Shown here: one piece after another, positions 17,033 through 24,963 of the stretch
How positions within the stretch are numbered: position 1 is the stretch's first letter
Layout of the letters: every line of letters starts with the position of its first letter
NCBI GenBank assembly: GCA_003244185.1
Contig: QHBT01000035.1
Span: 1-64,000, forward strand
DNA: 64,000 bases
Direction: 5' to 3'
Origin: Candidatus Dormiibacter spiritus
GTDB taxonomy: Bacteria; Chloroflexota; Dormibacteria; Dormibacterales; Dormibacteraceae
The notes under the pieces: generated by a model
The model's database searches: none
Told to the model about the DNA's origin: nothing
The model's input: only the letters and a program-made list of their open reading frames with translations
Program-made: the position numbers and the translations under genes

Positions 17033-19126
17033 GTGACGGTCCGGCGCCGGCAGGCGGCGCCGGCCGTGCCGCTTACGCTCACTTCGCCTGTCTCAGACCT
17101 GCCCAACTGCTCGGCCACGAGTGTGAAGGCGCTCGACCGGCTGGGCATCCGCACAGTGAAGGATCTGCTGCTCAACCTGCCTTTCGGGTGGGAATCGTTC
17201 ACCGAAGTGGGCGGCGTGGGCAGCCTCGAGCCGAACGTGCCGGCCACCCTGACCTGTGTGATCGACAGGGTGCTCGCCAAGCGGACACCTCGGCGGGGAA
17301 TGCGGCTCACCGAGGCGACTGTGCGGGACGACACCGGTGCGCCGCTCAAGGTCATCTGGTTCAACATGCCCTTCCTGGCTCGCCAGCTGGCTCCCGGCGA
17401 CCGGCTGGTGCTGGCCGGCACCCCGAAGTTTGGCAGGTACGGGGAGCTGGAGCTGCTGAACCCGCTGCACGAGGTCATCCGGGATGGCTCGAGACCAACC
17501 CGCCTGGGTGAGCTGCAGCCGAAGTACCACCTGAGCCAGGGACTCAAGCCGCAGCGGCTGGTCGAGTGGGTGAACGCCACGCTGCCGCTGGCTGACGGGC
17601 TGGCTGACGTCATCCCGGCCAGCACCCGGCAGGCTCAGCATCTGCTCCCGGTCGCCGAGGCTGTTCGCAAGGGCCACCAGCCTGATTCGGAGGCCGAATG
17701 GCGGGAGGCGCGGCGCCGCTTCGCGTTCGCCGAATTGCTGGAGCTGCAGGTGGCTTTCCTGCTCGCTCGGCGGCGTTTGGAGGCTGAAATCGCCAGCCCA
17801 GTGCCTTACCGGCAGGAAGTCATCGAAGCGTTCAAGCGGGGCCTCGGCTTTCGCCTGACGAACGCTCAGCGCCGCTCGATCTGGGAGATCTACAGGGACC
17901 TGGAAAAACCGGAGGCGATGAACCGGCTGCTCGACGGCGATGTCGGCTCGGGCAAGACCGCCGTGGCCGCGGCGGCCGCGGCGATGGCCCACAGCGCAGG
18001 TCTGCAGTCGCTGGTCATGGCGCCCACCGAGATCCTTGCCCGCCAGCACCTGAACAAGTTCAGGCACTACCTGGAGGCCAGCTTCCCCGATCTGCGGGTG
18101 GAGCTGCTGGTGAGCGGCCTGGCTGCTGCCGAGCGACGCCGTGTCCGGCTCGCGGCGGCCTCGGGGCACTGCGGGCTGTTGGTAGGCACACACGCGCTGA
18201 TCGAGGAGGAGGTCGAACTGGCAGCGCTGGGCCTCGTGGTGGTGGATGAGCAGCATCGCTTCGGCACGCGCCAGCGGGAGCTGCTCCGCGCGAAGTCCCG
18301 GGTCGGCCGCCCCCACTTCCTCTGCATGAGCGCAACTCCCATCCCGCGCTCGCTGGCCTTGGCGCTCTACGGCGAGATGGCGCTCTCGACGCTGGACGAG
18401 CTCCCGCCGGGCCGGCCGGCCATCATGACCCAAGTGATCCCGCCTGACGACAGAGAGGTGGCCTACGAGCTGATCCGGCGCGAGGTGGCGGCGGGACGGC
18501 AGGCGTTCATCATCTGTCCGCTGATCGAGGAGTCGGAGGCGCTAGAGGCGAAAGCCGCCACTGTCGAGTTTGAGCGGCTGCGCCGTCAGGTGTTCCCCGA
18601 CCTGCGGCTCGGCCTCGTGCATGGGCGCCTCAAGGAAAAGGACGAGGTGATGCGTGCTTTCCAGGCAGGCGAGATCGATGTGCTGGTGGCGACGGCGGTG
18701 GTCGAGGTGGGGGTGGACGTTGCCAACGCGACGGTGATGGCGATCGAGGGAGCCGAGCGGTTCGGGCTTGCCCAGCTCCACCAGTTCCGGGGCCGGGTCG
18801 GCCGGGGCGCAGCGCAGTCGCACTGCCTGCTGCTCAGCGACCAGGTGACAGGCCGGGCCCTGGAACGCCTACAGCTGGTGGCTCAGATCCAGGACGGTTT
18901 CCGGCTCGCCGCCGAGGACATGCGGCTGCGGGGAGCGGGGGAGCTGATGGGCTCGCGGCAGCACGGGATGTCTGACCTCGCCATGGAGGCGCTGCACTCA
19001 CCAGAGCTGCTCTCCGAGATACGGCAGGAGGCGGAGTCGCTGCTGGCCGCCGACCCGGGCTTGGACCGAGAGCCGGCGCTGCGGGAGGCTGCCCTCCGCC
19101 GGCTCGAATCGACAGCCATCAGCTGA
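17033..19126 (+). CDS. recG: ATP-dependent DNA helicase RecG
   Basis: Remodels stalled forks and branched DNA. The N-terminal wedge/OB domain covers roughly residues 40-180; the helicase core has Walker A in LLDGDVGSGKT, Walker B in VVVDEQHRFG, motif III MSATPIPR, HGRLKEKDEVM and the QFRGRVGRG motif VI, followed by the C-terminal RecG region (LRGAGELMGSRQHG). GTG at 17033 is preferred because GGAGG lies 7 nt upstream; a GTG one codon earlier is possible. The result, 697 aa, is the usual RecG length. Confidence 0.95.
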   Translation: MTVRRRQAAPAVPLTLTSPVSDLPNCSATSVKALDRLGIRTVKDLLLNLPFGWESFTEVGGVGSLEPNVPATLTCVIDRVLAKRTPRRGMRLTEATVRDDTGAPLKVIWFNMPFLARQLAPGDRLVLAGTPKFGRYGELELLNPLHEVIRDGSRPTRLGELQPKYHLSQGLKPQRLVEWVNATLPLADGLADVIPASTRQAQHLLPVAEAVRKGHQPDSEAEWREARRRFAFAELLELQVAFLLARRRLEAEIASPVPYRQEVIEAFKRGLGFRLTNAQRRSIWEIYRDLEKPEAMNRLLDGDVGSGKTAVAAAAAAMAHSAGLQSLVMAPTEILARQHLNKFRHYLEASFPDLRVELLVSGLAAAERRRVRLAAASGHCGLLVGTHALIEEEVELAALGLVVVDEQHRFGTRQRELLRAKSRVGRPHFLCMSATPIPRSLALALYGEMALSTLDELPPGRPAIMTQVIPPDDREVAYELIRREVAAGRQAFIICPLIEESEALEAKAATVEFERLRRQVFPDLRLGLVHGRLKEKDEVMRAFQAGEIDVLVATAVVEVGVDVANATVMAIEGAERFGLAQLHQFRGRVGRGAAQSHCLLLSDQVTGRALERLQLVAQIQDGFRLAAEDMRLRGAGELMGSRQHGMSDLAMEALHSPELLSEIRQEAESLLAADPGLDREPALREAALRRLESTAIS

Positions 19127-19177
19127 TCCGCCTGTCTCCCCAGTAATACGCAGGCAGAGCGTTACGCTGGAGCCGAT

Positions 19178-20212
19178 TTGGACACGCAATTGAGGCTCAC
19201 GGAGTTCAGTCACGGGGCTGGTTGAGCCTGCAAGCTGAGCCCGGTGGAGCTGGGGCAGGTTCTGGGCGCGCTACCGCCGCTCCACGATGCGCGGGTGCTG
19301 GTAGGGGCTGGTAGCCGGGACGACGCGGCGGTGTTCAGGGTTTCCGACGACAGGGCCCTGGTTTCCACCGTCGACTTCTTCACGCCCATAGTGGACGAGC
19401 CGGAGGCCTTCGGCGCCATCGCAGCGGCCAACGCACTCAGCGATGTCTATGCGATGGGCGCCCTGCCGCTTTTCGCCCTCAGCCTGGTCGGCTTTCCCCG
19501 CGCTGAGCTGGCGAGCGGCTACCTGGAGCGCATAGTTGGGGCAGGGGCTGCCAAACTGGGCGAGGCAGGCGTGCCTGTCGTGGGCGGCCACAGCATTGAT
19601 GACGCCGAGCCCAAGTTCGGCTATGCCGTCACGGGCGAGGTGCGGCCCGATCAGCTGGTCAGCAACCGCGGCGCCCGGCCCGGTGACCTGCTCTACCTGA
19701 CCAAGCCGCTGTGCAGTGGACTGGTCGCCACCGCCATCAAGCGGCGGGCCTGCCCGCCGGCCCTGCAGGATGCTGCAGTCGCGCTGATGAGCCATCTCAA
19801 CCGGCGGGCGTCAGAAGCGATGCTCGCGGCGGGGCCCAGCGCCGCCACTGACGTGACTGGCTATGGGCTGCTCGGCCATCTCCGCAATCTGACACATGGG
19901 GCGGAGATCGAGCTCGACAGGGTACCGCTACTGCCGGGCGTGTGGGACCTGGCCGCTGCCGGTCTCTACCCGGACGGCAGCCGGCGCAACTTAGCGGCGA
20001 TCGAAGACCAGGTGGATTGGGGTGATCTGGACGAGATCGAGCGGCTCCTGCTCTGTGACGCGCAGACCTCCGGTGGTTTGCTCGTGGCGCTGGCGCCGCA
20101 GGCAGCCGCGCGCTTCGAGTCGCTGCTGGCGGATGAACCCTATCCGGCGGTCCGGATCGGGAAGGTGACTGAGGGCCGGATTCGGGTGCGGCGGTCGGTC
20201 GGTTCCGGCTGA
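19178..20212 (+). CDS. selD: Selenide, water dikinase (selenophosphate synthetase), selenocysteine-containing
   Basis: SelD makes selenophosphate from selenide and ATP, the selenium donor for selenocysteine tRNA and selenouridine. Reading from the TTG at 19178 (GGAG 5 nt upstream) gives LDTQLRLTEFSHGAG, then TGA at 19223-19225, then ACKLSPVELG. The family consensus at this point is GxGCxCK or GxGUxCK, so the TGA occupies the catalytic Cys/Sec position, codon 16. Read through, the protein has 344 residues, the standard length. Later motifs match: STVDFFTPIVD, GGHSIDDAEPKFG, DVTGYGLLGH, AQTSGGLLV. A start at the GTG 19244 would remove the active-site loop. Rsmd follows by 3 nt. Confidence 0.92.
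19223..19259 (+). promoter_or_regulatory. Sec UGA codon and bacterial SECIS-like hairpin in selD
   Basis: Directly after the in-frame TGA, CCTGC (19227-19231) pairs with GCAGG (19255-19259) and AGCT (19233-19236) with AGCT (19248-19251). The top can close with C40-G47 and C41-G46 to expose CGGT, so a GGU lies in the apical loop about 20 nt from the UGA, as expected for SelB recognition. The hairpin is inside the coding region, as in known bacterial SECIS elements. Confidence 0.75.
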
Positions 20213-20215
20213 AAA

Positions 20216-20782
20216 GTGGCGCCCGGCCTACGCGTCCACGGCGGGGAGGCAAGGGGTCGGCGCTTGCTGACGCCGCCGGGCATTCGACCCAGCCAGGGGC
20301 TGATCAAGGAGGCGATCTTCAATTCGCTCGGGACTCGCGTCGTCGGCGCCAAGGTGCTCGATCTCTTTGCCGGTTCAGGCGCACTGGGCATCGAGGCGCT
20401 CTCCCGTGGGGCCGCGCAGGCAACATTCGTCGACAATGATCAGCGAGCGCTCCAGGTACTGCGTCAGAACCTGGCGCGGCTGGGCCTGGAAGGCCACGGC
20501 GCCGCCCGGCAGGGCCGGCTGCCGGGCTGGCTCGAGGTGAATGCGGAGCTGGTCGGAGAGGCAGCCCTGATCCTGCTCGACCCTCCCTACAATGATCCGG
20601 CTTTGGCCGGGGTGCTGACATCGCTGGATGGCCTTATCAGAGCGCCGGCCAGCGTGGTCGTGGAGCATTCGGGCCAGCTGGACCTCCCTCGACTCGCCCG
20701 GTTGCGGCAGATCCGCTCGAAGCGGTACGGAGACACCGGAGTGACCTTCCTCGAGCTTCCCGCCGCGGCTGTCGGCAGCTGA
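20216..20782 (+). CDS. rsmD: 16S rRNA (guanine(966)-N(2))-methyltransferase
   Basis: Methylates G966 of 16S rRNA in the 30S subunit. Evidence: the N-terminal GGEARGRRLLTPPG segment with RPSQGLIKEAIFNSL, the SAM-binding VLDLFAGSGALGIEALSRG and the catalytic DPPYNDP. At 188 aa it has normal size. The GTG start lies 3 nt after the selD stop, and its stop overlaps the coaD start as TGATG; rsmD next to coaD is one of the most conserved gene pairs in bacteria. Confidence 0.94.
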   Translation: MAPGLRVHGGEARGRRLLTPPGIRPSQGLIKEAIFNSLGTRVVGAKVLDLFAGSGALGIEALSRGAAQATFVDNDQRALQVLRQNLARLGLEGHGAARQGRLPGWLEVNAELVGEAALILLDPPYNDPALAGVLTSLDGLIRAPASVVVEHSGQLDLPRLARLRQIRSKRYGDTGVTFLELPAAAVGS

Positions 20783-21264
20783 TGCTTCGCCGAGCGCTCT
20801 ACCCCGGAAGTTTCGATCCCTTCACACTGGGCCACCAGGATGTGGTTCAGCGGGCGCTCAGTCTCTTCGACGAACTGACGCTGGCGGTGGCGGCCAACCC
20901 GGAGAAGCGGGCAGCCCTCTTCACCGTGGAGGAGCGAGTGGCGATGATCCGGGAGGTGTTCGCTGAGCGGCCCGAGGTGGAGGTCACCTCGTTCACAGGC
21001 CTGACTGTTGACTTCGCCCGCGAGTGCGGCGTCCCCACACTCGTGCGAGGGCTGCGGGCTTATTCGGATTTCGACGCCGAGCTGCAGCAGGCGCTCATGA
21101 ATCGCAAGCTCGCGCCGGACGTGCACACGGTTTTTCTGATGTCCAGCTTTGCTCACATCTTCGTGTCCTCATCTATCCTGAAGGACATCGCCAGCTACGG
21201 CCGTGACATCACAGATTTCGTCCCAGCAGCGGTCGCCAGTCGTGTCAAGGAGAAGTTCAGTTGA
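20782..21264 (+). CDS. coaD: Phosphopantetheine adenylyltransferase
   Basis: Catalyses the penultimate step of coenzyme A synthesis, 4'-phosphopantetheine plus ATP to dephospho-CoA. The nucleotidyltransferase signature YPGSFDPFTLGH is at residues 7-18, VRGLRAYSDFDAELQ contacts the substrate, and the C-terminal SSSILKDIASYG segment carries the S/T-S-S-x-V/I-K motif. It is 160 aa. The ATG shares bases with the rsmD stop, and its own stop overlaps the next TTG. Confidence 0.96.
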   Translation: MLRRALYPGSFDPFTLGHQDVVQRALSLFDELTLAVAANPEKRAALFTVEERVAMIREVFAERPEVEVTSFTGLTVDFARECGVPTLVRGLRAYSDFDAELQQALMNRKLAPDVHTVFLMSSFAHIFVSSSILKDIASYGRDITDFVPAAVASRVKEKFS

Positions 21265-21761
21265 AGGTCGACGAAGTCCTCGACCGTATCGAGTACCTGA
21301 TCCACCACGCCCGCCATGTGCCTTTCTCCAGCCAGGTGATGGTTGACGAGGACGAGGTCATGGACCTGCTGGATCAGCTGCGCTTCAATCTGCCCGAGGA
21401 GATCAAGCAGGCGAACTGGACAGTGCAGGAACAGCAGCGTCTCATCACCGAGGCTCACGGCGAGGCTTCCCGGATCCTGAGCCGCGCCAACGAGCGGGCT
21501 GAGCAGGCGGTCCAAGAGCACGAGATCCAGCGGCGGGCCAAGCGCGACGCGGACCAGCTGCTGGCTTCGGCCACTGCGCGGGCCGATCAGGTCATCAGGG
21601 ACTCCGAGACCTACGCGCTGGAACAGCTGCAGCAGCTGGAGGCGCATTTGAGCCGAACCCTGGGCACCGTCAAACGCGGTGTGGAGGTACTGCAGACGAG
21701 TACTGCCGCCGCCCCGGCGGAGGAAGCGGAAGCCGACGCCTCCGACAGCCGCTCGGGCTAG
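21261..21761 (+). CDS. DivIVA/SepIVA-like coiled-coil protein
   Basis: A 166-aa, highly charged protein. The N-terminal 60 residues (VDEVLDRIEYLIHHARHVP, then VMVDEDEVMDLLDQLRFNLP) match the family found near coaD, rpmF and rnc in Actinobacteria, which includes SepIVA of mycobacteria, a cell-envelope and division factor. Residues 60-140 form a continuous coiled coil; the tail is acidic and disordered. TTG start overlaps the coaD stop. In many bacteria a yceD (DUF177) gene stands before rpmF; here this gene fills that place and yceD is absent. Confidence 0.65.
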   Translation: MKVDEVLDRIEYLIHHARHVPFSSQVMVDEDEVMDLLDQLRFNLPEEIKQANWTVQEQQRLITEAHGEASRILSRANERAEQAVQEHEIQRRAKRDADQLLASATARADQVIRDSETYALEQLQQLEAHLSRTLGTVKRGVEVLQTSTAAAPAEEAEADASDSRSG

Positions 21762-21804
21762 CAGGGGCCCGTGGTTTCCGGGAGCCCCGCGACGGGGGCT
21801 CTGG

Positions 21805-21810
21805 TACACT
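21805..21810 (+). promoter_or_regulatory. -10 box before rpmF
   Basis: TACACT preceded by TG (TGG TACACT, an extended -10) lies 12 nt before the rpmF ATG. A 7-bp hairpin, gagcccc with ggggctc, sits just upstream (about 21782-21801) and could end the preceding transcript. The leader would be very short. Confidence 0.45.
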
Positions 21811-21822
21811 CCGCCGTCGGTC

Positions 21823-21999
21823 ATGGCACATCCCAAAGTCAAGCTGTCCAAGGGACGCAAGGGCCGCCGCCGCTCGCACCTGGCTCTGCTCACCGCCTCG
21901 CTGACGCCGTGCCCGCAGTGCCGGCAGCCGCGAGCGTCGCACCGCGTCTGCCCCAACTGTGGCCACTACGCGGGTCGGGAAGTCATCAAAACCGACTGA
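21823..21999 (+). CDS. rpmF: 50S ribosomal protein L32
   Basis: A 58-aa L32 with a zinc ribbon: CPQC at residues 30-33 and CPNC at 43-46. The basic N-terminus (VKLSKGRKGRRRSHL) contacts rRNA. The ATG at 21823 gives the standard MAHPK start; the frame is open upstream but that part has no family counterpart. It precedes fabD, acpP and rnc, a cluster shared by many bacteria that links lipid synthesis to ribosome genes. Confidence 0.95.
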   Translation: MAHPKVKLSKGRKGRRRSHLALLTASLTPCPQCRQPRASHRVCPNCGHYAGREVIKTD

Positions 22000-22021
22000 T
22001 CCCGACTCCTTTCGACTCGCC

Positions 22022-22927
22022 GTGACAGTCGCCTTCATCTTCCCCGGGCAGGGGTCGCAGCACGCCGGCATGGGCGCCGGTTTGGTCGCCGATGCGGAGA
22101 TCGCGGACCTCTGCGACAGGTGCTCGACCGCGGCCGGCGTGGACCTCCGTCACCTGCTCGTCGAGGCCGACGACGAGGAGCTGAAGCAGACTGCCAACGC
22201 GCAGCCAGCACTGGTCTTCATGGGGCTGGCGCTGGCGCGCCTGCTGGTCCGCCGCGGCATCCGGCCGGCTGCGGCTGCAGGGCATTCAGTGGGCGAGTAC
22301 GCCGCCCTCTGTGTGGCGGGGGCGCTGAGCCCGGAGGATGCCGTCAAAGCTGTGCGCGAGCGAGGTCGAGCCATGAAGGAGGCGGCGCCGCCTGGAACCA
22401 GCTCCATGCTGGCGATTCTCGGTCTGCCGGAGCAGAGCCTGGAAGCTGCCCTGATCGGCATACCCAGCGTCTGGCCCGCCAACTACAACACGCCCACCCA
22501 AACTGTCGTGGGGGGGACGATGGCGGGGCTTGACCGCGCCGCTCAACGGCTGCGGGAGGCGGGCGCCCGGCGCCTGGTGCAGTTGAACGTGGCGGCCGCC
22601 TTCCATACGCCTCTGGTGGAGCAGGCGGGGACCTCGCTCCGCGGCCTGCTGGAAACGCTCGAGTGGGGAGCACCGCGGTTCCCGGTGGTGGCCAACCTCA
22701 GCGCCGAGCCGTACGAGGAGCCCACGTCCATCGCGGCGGGACTCGAGCGGCAGGTGAGCTCGCCGGTGCGTTGGGGCGCGTCTGTGCTGCGTCTGAGCCG
22801 GCTGGGCTGCGAAACCTTCTATGAGCTGGGCCCCAAGCGAGCGCTGAGCGGCATGATGCGAGAGCTGGTGCCAGATGCCAGCGCCCAGCCGATCTCCTCC
22901 CCGGAGGCGGCGGAGCAGGTACATTAG
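22022..22927 (+). CDS. fabD: Malonyl-CoA:ACP transacylase
   Basis: Moves malonyl from CoA to acyl carrier protein in type II fatty acid synthesis. It opens VAFIFPGQGSQHAGMG, has the nucleophile serine in the GHSVGEYAAL loop (about residue 90), the carboxylate-binding arginine region VRERGRAMKEAAP, and the catalytic histidine in AAFHTPLV. The GTG at 22022 is placed at the consensus start; there is no clear ribosome-binding site. It is 301 aa, and stands 65 bp before acpP. Confidence 0.94.
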   Translation: MTVAFIFPGQGSQHAGMGAGLVADAEIADLCDRCSTAAGVDLRHLLVEADDEELKQTANAQPALVFMGLALARLLVRRGIRPAAAAGHSVGEYAALCVAGALSPEDAVKAVRERGRAMKEAAPPGTSSMLAILGLPEQSLEAALIGIPSVWPANYNTPTQTVVGGTMAGLDRAAQRLREAGARRLVQLNVAAAFHTPLVEQAGTSLRGLLETLEWGAPRFPVVANLSAEPYEEPTSIAAGLERQVSSPVRWGASVLRLSRLGCETFYELGPKRALSGMMRELVPDASAQPISSPEAAEQVH

Positions 22928-22992
22928 TCGCGTTTGCCACCAGCTTGGGCGAGTGCTCAGCCAGGTGAAGTGCCACCCATGCGGAGGGATCG

Positions 22993-23241
22993 TTGGAAAG
23001 CGAGAAAATCAGTTTTGAAGACTTCAAGAACATAGTCGTGGAACGTCTCGGCTGCGAGCCGGAGCAGGTCACGATGGATGCCTCGTTTCAGGAGGACCTG
23101 AATGCGGACTCCCTGGACCTGGTCGAGTTGATCTATGCCTTCGAGGAGAACACGGGGCTCGAGATCCCGGATGAGGACGCCGAGAAGATCACGACGGTCG
23201 GTCAGGCGTGGGAGTACATCCAGGAGAAGTCGGCCTCATAG
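22993..23241 (+). CDS. acpP: Acyl carrier protein
   Basis: An 82-aa acidic carrier protein. The 4'-phosphopantetheine attachment serine is in [16 protein letters not shown], and helix 3 is [20 protein letters not shown]. The TTG start is set by GGAGGG just upstream. rnc follows, and its first possible start overlaps the end of acpP. Confidence 0.96.
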   Translation: MESEKISFEDFKNIVVERLGCEPEQVTMDASFQEDLNADSLDLVELIYAFEENTGLEIPDEDAEKITTVGQAWEYIQEKSAS

Positions 23242-24824
23242 TTCGAACCGGACGCCGTCCCGACCTGGACAATCCAGTCCCCGTCGGAACTCTTGAGCAG
23301 TTGCAGGAGCGGATAGGGATCGCGTTCAAGAACCCATCGCTCCTGCAGGAGGCGCTGACTCACAGCTCCTTCGCCAATGAGAGCCCGCACATCTCGGCCC
23401 GCGACAACGAGCGTCTCGAGTACCTGGGCGATGCAGTCCTGCAGCTGATCACCGCCGACTATCTATTCAAGCTCAGGCCGGGTGCCCATGAGGGCGAGAT
23501 GACCCAGGTGCGTTCGGCCATGGTCAACACCAACACTCTCGCCCTGCTGGGTGAGAACCTCGGCCTGGGCAGCTTCCTCTATCTCGGCAAGGGCATCGCC
23601 AAGGGCGGCGGTCGGAGCCTCAAGTCGCTGCTGGCGAACGCTTTCGAAGCAGTGCTCGGCGCCATCTTTTTGGACGCCGGCTTCGACGCCGCCTATCACC
23701 ATTACCTGGCTCAGTTTCACGCGCTCCCCGAGCCGCTGCAGGACGAGAATCACAAGGGGCGGCTGCAGCGCGTCGTTCAAGACCTGTTCAACCGCGCGCC
23801 CGTCTACGACAGCGTGGGTGCAGGGGTGGGCCGGCGGCGGGAGTACACGGCAGTGGTCTACGCCGGCTCTGAAGCCCTGGGAACCGGCCATAGCTCCACC
23901 AAGCAGGGGGCGGAACAGGATGCCGCACTGGCGGCGCTGGCCAGGCTGGAAGGCGCGGGAAGCGCGAGTCTGCCGGGCGCCTTGGTCCTGGCGGCGCCGG
24001 CCACTTCGCCGCTGAGCACGGGGAACGGATCTGCAGTGCCGCGGCGCCGCTCGCGCGGCGGCCGCCGCCGAGCTGACGTCACAGCCGCGGCCGATCACCA
24101 GGCCGGCGTGGCCCCAGGTGTCAGGGCTGAACCGCGCGAGGCGGCCCAGGAGCCGGCCCAGCCAGTGCCGGGTGAGCCACCGTTCTTGAAGGCCGGCAGA
24201 GAGCCGGCTTCGGTGGTGACCCAGCACCCTGTGCCCGGCGAGCCCCCGTTCGTTGCCAAACCGGCCGCATCCCGCGGCTCGCGGGCTGGCCGAGGTCGTT
24301 CCACCGCGGCAGGGGCTGAGCAGGAGCCCGCCGCTCGGGCAGGCGCCGGTCCCGGAGGCCAGGAAGAGCCGGCGGCAGCGGCTGATCAGCCCGCGGCCCA
24401 GGTGCGGGGCAGAGAACAGCTGACAGGGCCGCCGGTCGGGGTTCAGGGGGCAGGAACGTCAGTCTCGCCGGCCTTGAGCCCTGCCCGCGAGGCCGCGCCT
24501 TCTCGCCGCAGCCGGGGCCGCCGGCGACGTGCCGCCAGCGAGGCGCCGGGCGGAATCAACGTAGCCGGGGGAGGTGACGGAAGCGCCACGGCGGCCCCCT
24601 CGGCGGCAGCGCCGGCTGGCGCGCCAGCTCTACCGGAGGTCGCGACCGCCCCGAGCCAGACACGGCCAGCTGGTCAGCGGAGCTCTGCTGGCGCCCCAGC
24701 GCCCGACGCGGCGGCGGCCACGCCGTCCAGATCCAGTGCTCCTCTTCGCCGGCGGTCGCCCCGACCCCGGCGGGCGCCTTCCCCACAAATCGGCTCAAGT
24801 CCCGCAGACACCGACCCGCCCTAA
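23208..24824 (+). CDS. rnc: Ribonuclease III with a long disordered C-terminal extension
   Basis: Cleaves double-stranded RNA, including rRNA precursors. The catalytic domain (residues about 30-180) has [14 protein letters not shown] and [17 protein letters not shown]; the second carries Asn where E. coli has Asp114, a change I believe is common. A dsRNA-binding domain follows ([12 protein letters not shown] to [13 protein letters not shown]). Unusually, about 280 residues of Ala/Pro/Arg/Gly-rich, low-complexity sequence then continue to the stop, with a doubled VPGEPPF motif and clusters such as [10 protein letters not shown] and [10 protein letters not shown]. The start is uncertain: GTG 23208 overlaps acpP by 34 nt; TTG 23301 is the alternative just before the conserved domain. 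Confidence 0.88.
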   Translation: MGVHPGEVGLIVRTGRRPDLDNPVPVGTLEQLQERIGIAFKNPSLLQEALTHSSFANESPHISARDNERLEYLGDAVLQLITADYLFKLRPGAHEGEMTQVRSAMVNTNTLALLGENLGLGSFLYLGKGIAKGGGRSLKSLLANAFEAVLGAIFLDAGFDAAYHHYLAQFHALPEPLQDENHKGRLQRVVQDLFNRAPVYDSVGAGVGRRREYTAVVYAGSEALGTGHSSTKQGAEQDAALAALARLEGAGSASLPGALVLAAPATSPLSTGNGSAVPRRRSRGGRRRADVTAAADHQAGVAPGVRAEPREAAQEPAQPVPGEPPFLKAGREPASVVTQHPVPGEPPFVAKPAASRGSRAGRGRSTAAGAEQEPAARAGAGPGGQEEPAAAADQPAAQVRGREQLTGPPVGVQGAGTSVSPALSPAREAAPSRRSRGRRRRAASEAPGGINVAGGGDGSATAAPSAAAPAGAPALPEVATAPSQTRPAGQRSSAGAPAPDAAAATPSRSSAPLRRRSPRPRRAPSPQIGSSPADTDPP

Positions 24825-24945
24825 GCGGACGAGCCTTCTCGCTGCGGTGGGCCGGGGTTCCCAGTCGATGGCGGCAAGTTCTTGTAGCAGTTGTACTGCC
24901 GGTGCCCCACATGGTGCGGTCCGGAACCAAACCGCCGTTCTATCT

Positions 24946-24953
24946 GCTAAGGT
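24946..24953 (+). promoter_or_regulatory. Extended -10 box before smc
   Basis: TGC TAAGGT is an extended -10 motif that ends 10 nt before the GTG chosen for smc, and no Shine-Dalgarno sequence is present. A small hairpin (gcagt/actgc) lies in the same 139-bp gap between rnc and smc. Confidence 0.4.
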
Positions 24954-24963
24954 CAGGGCGCCA

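Noticed and set aside
23640-23670. RNase III inactivated by Asn at the Asp114 position
   Set aside because: The other acidic residues are intact and, as far as I know, Asn is tolerated at this position in many bacterial RNase III proteins, so loss of activity is not a fair conclusion.
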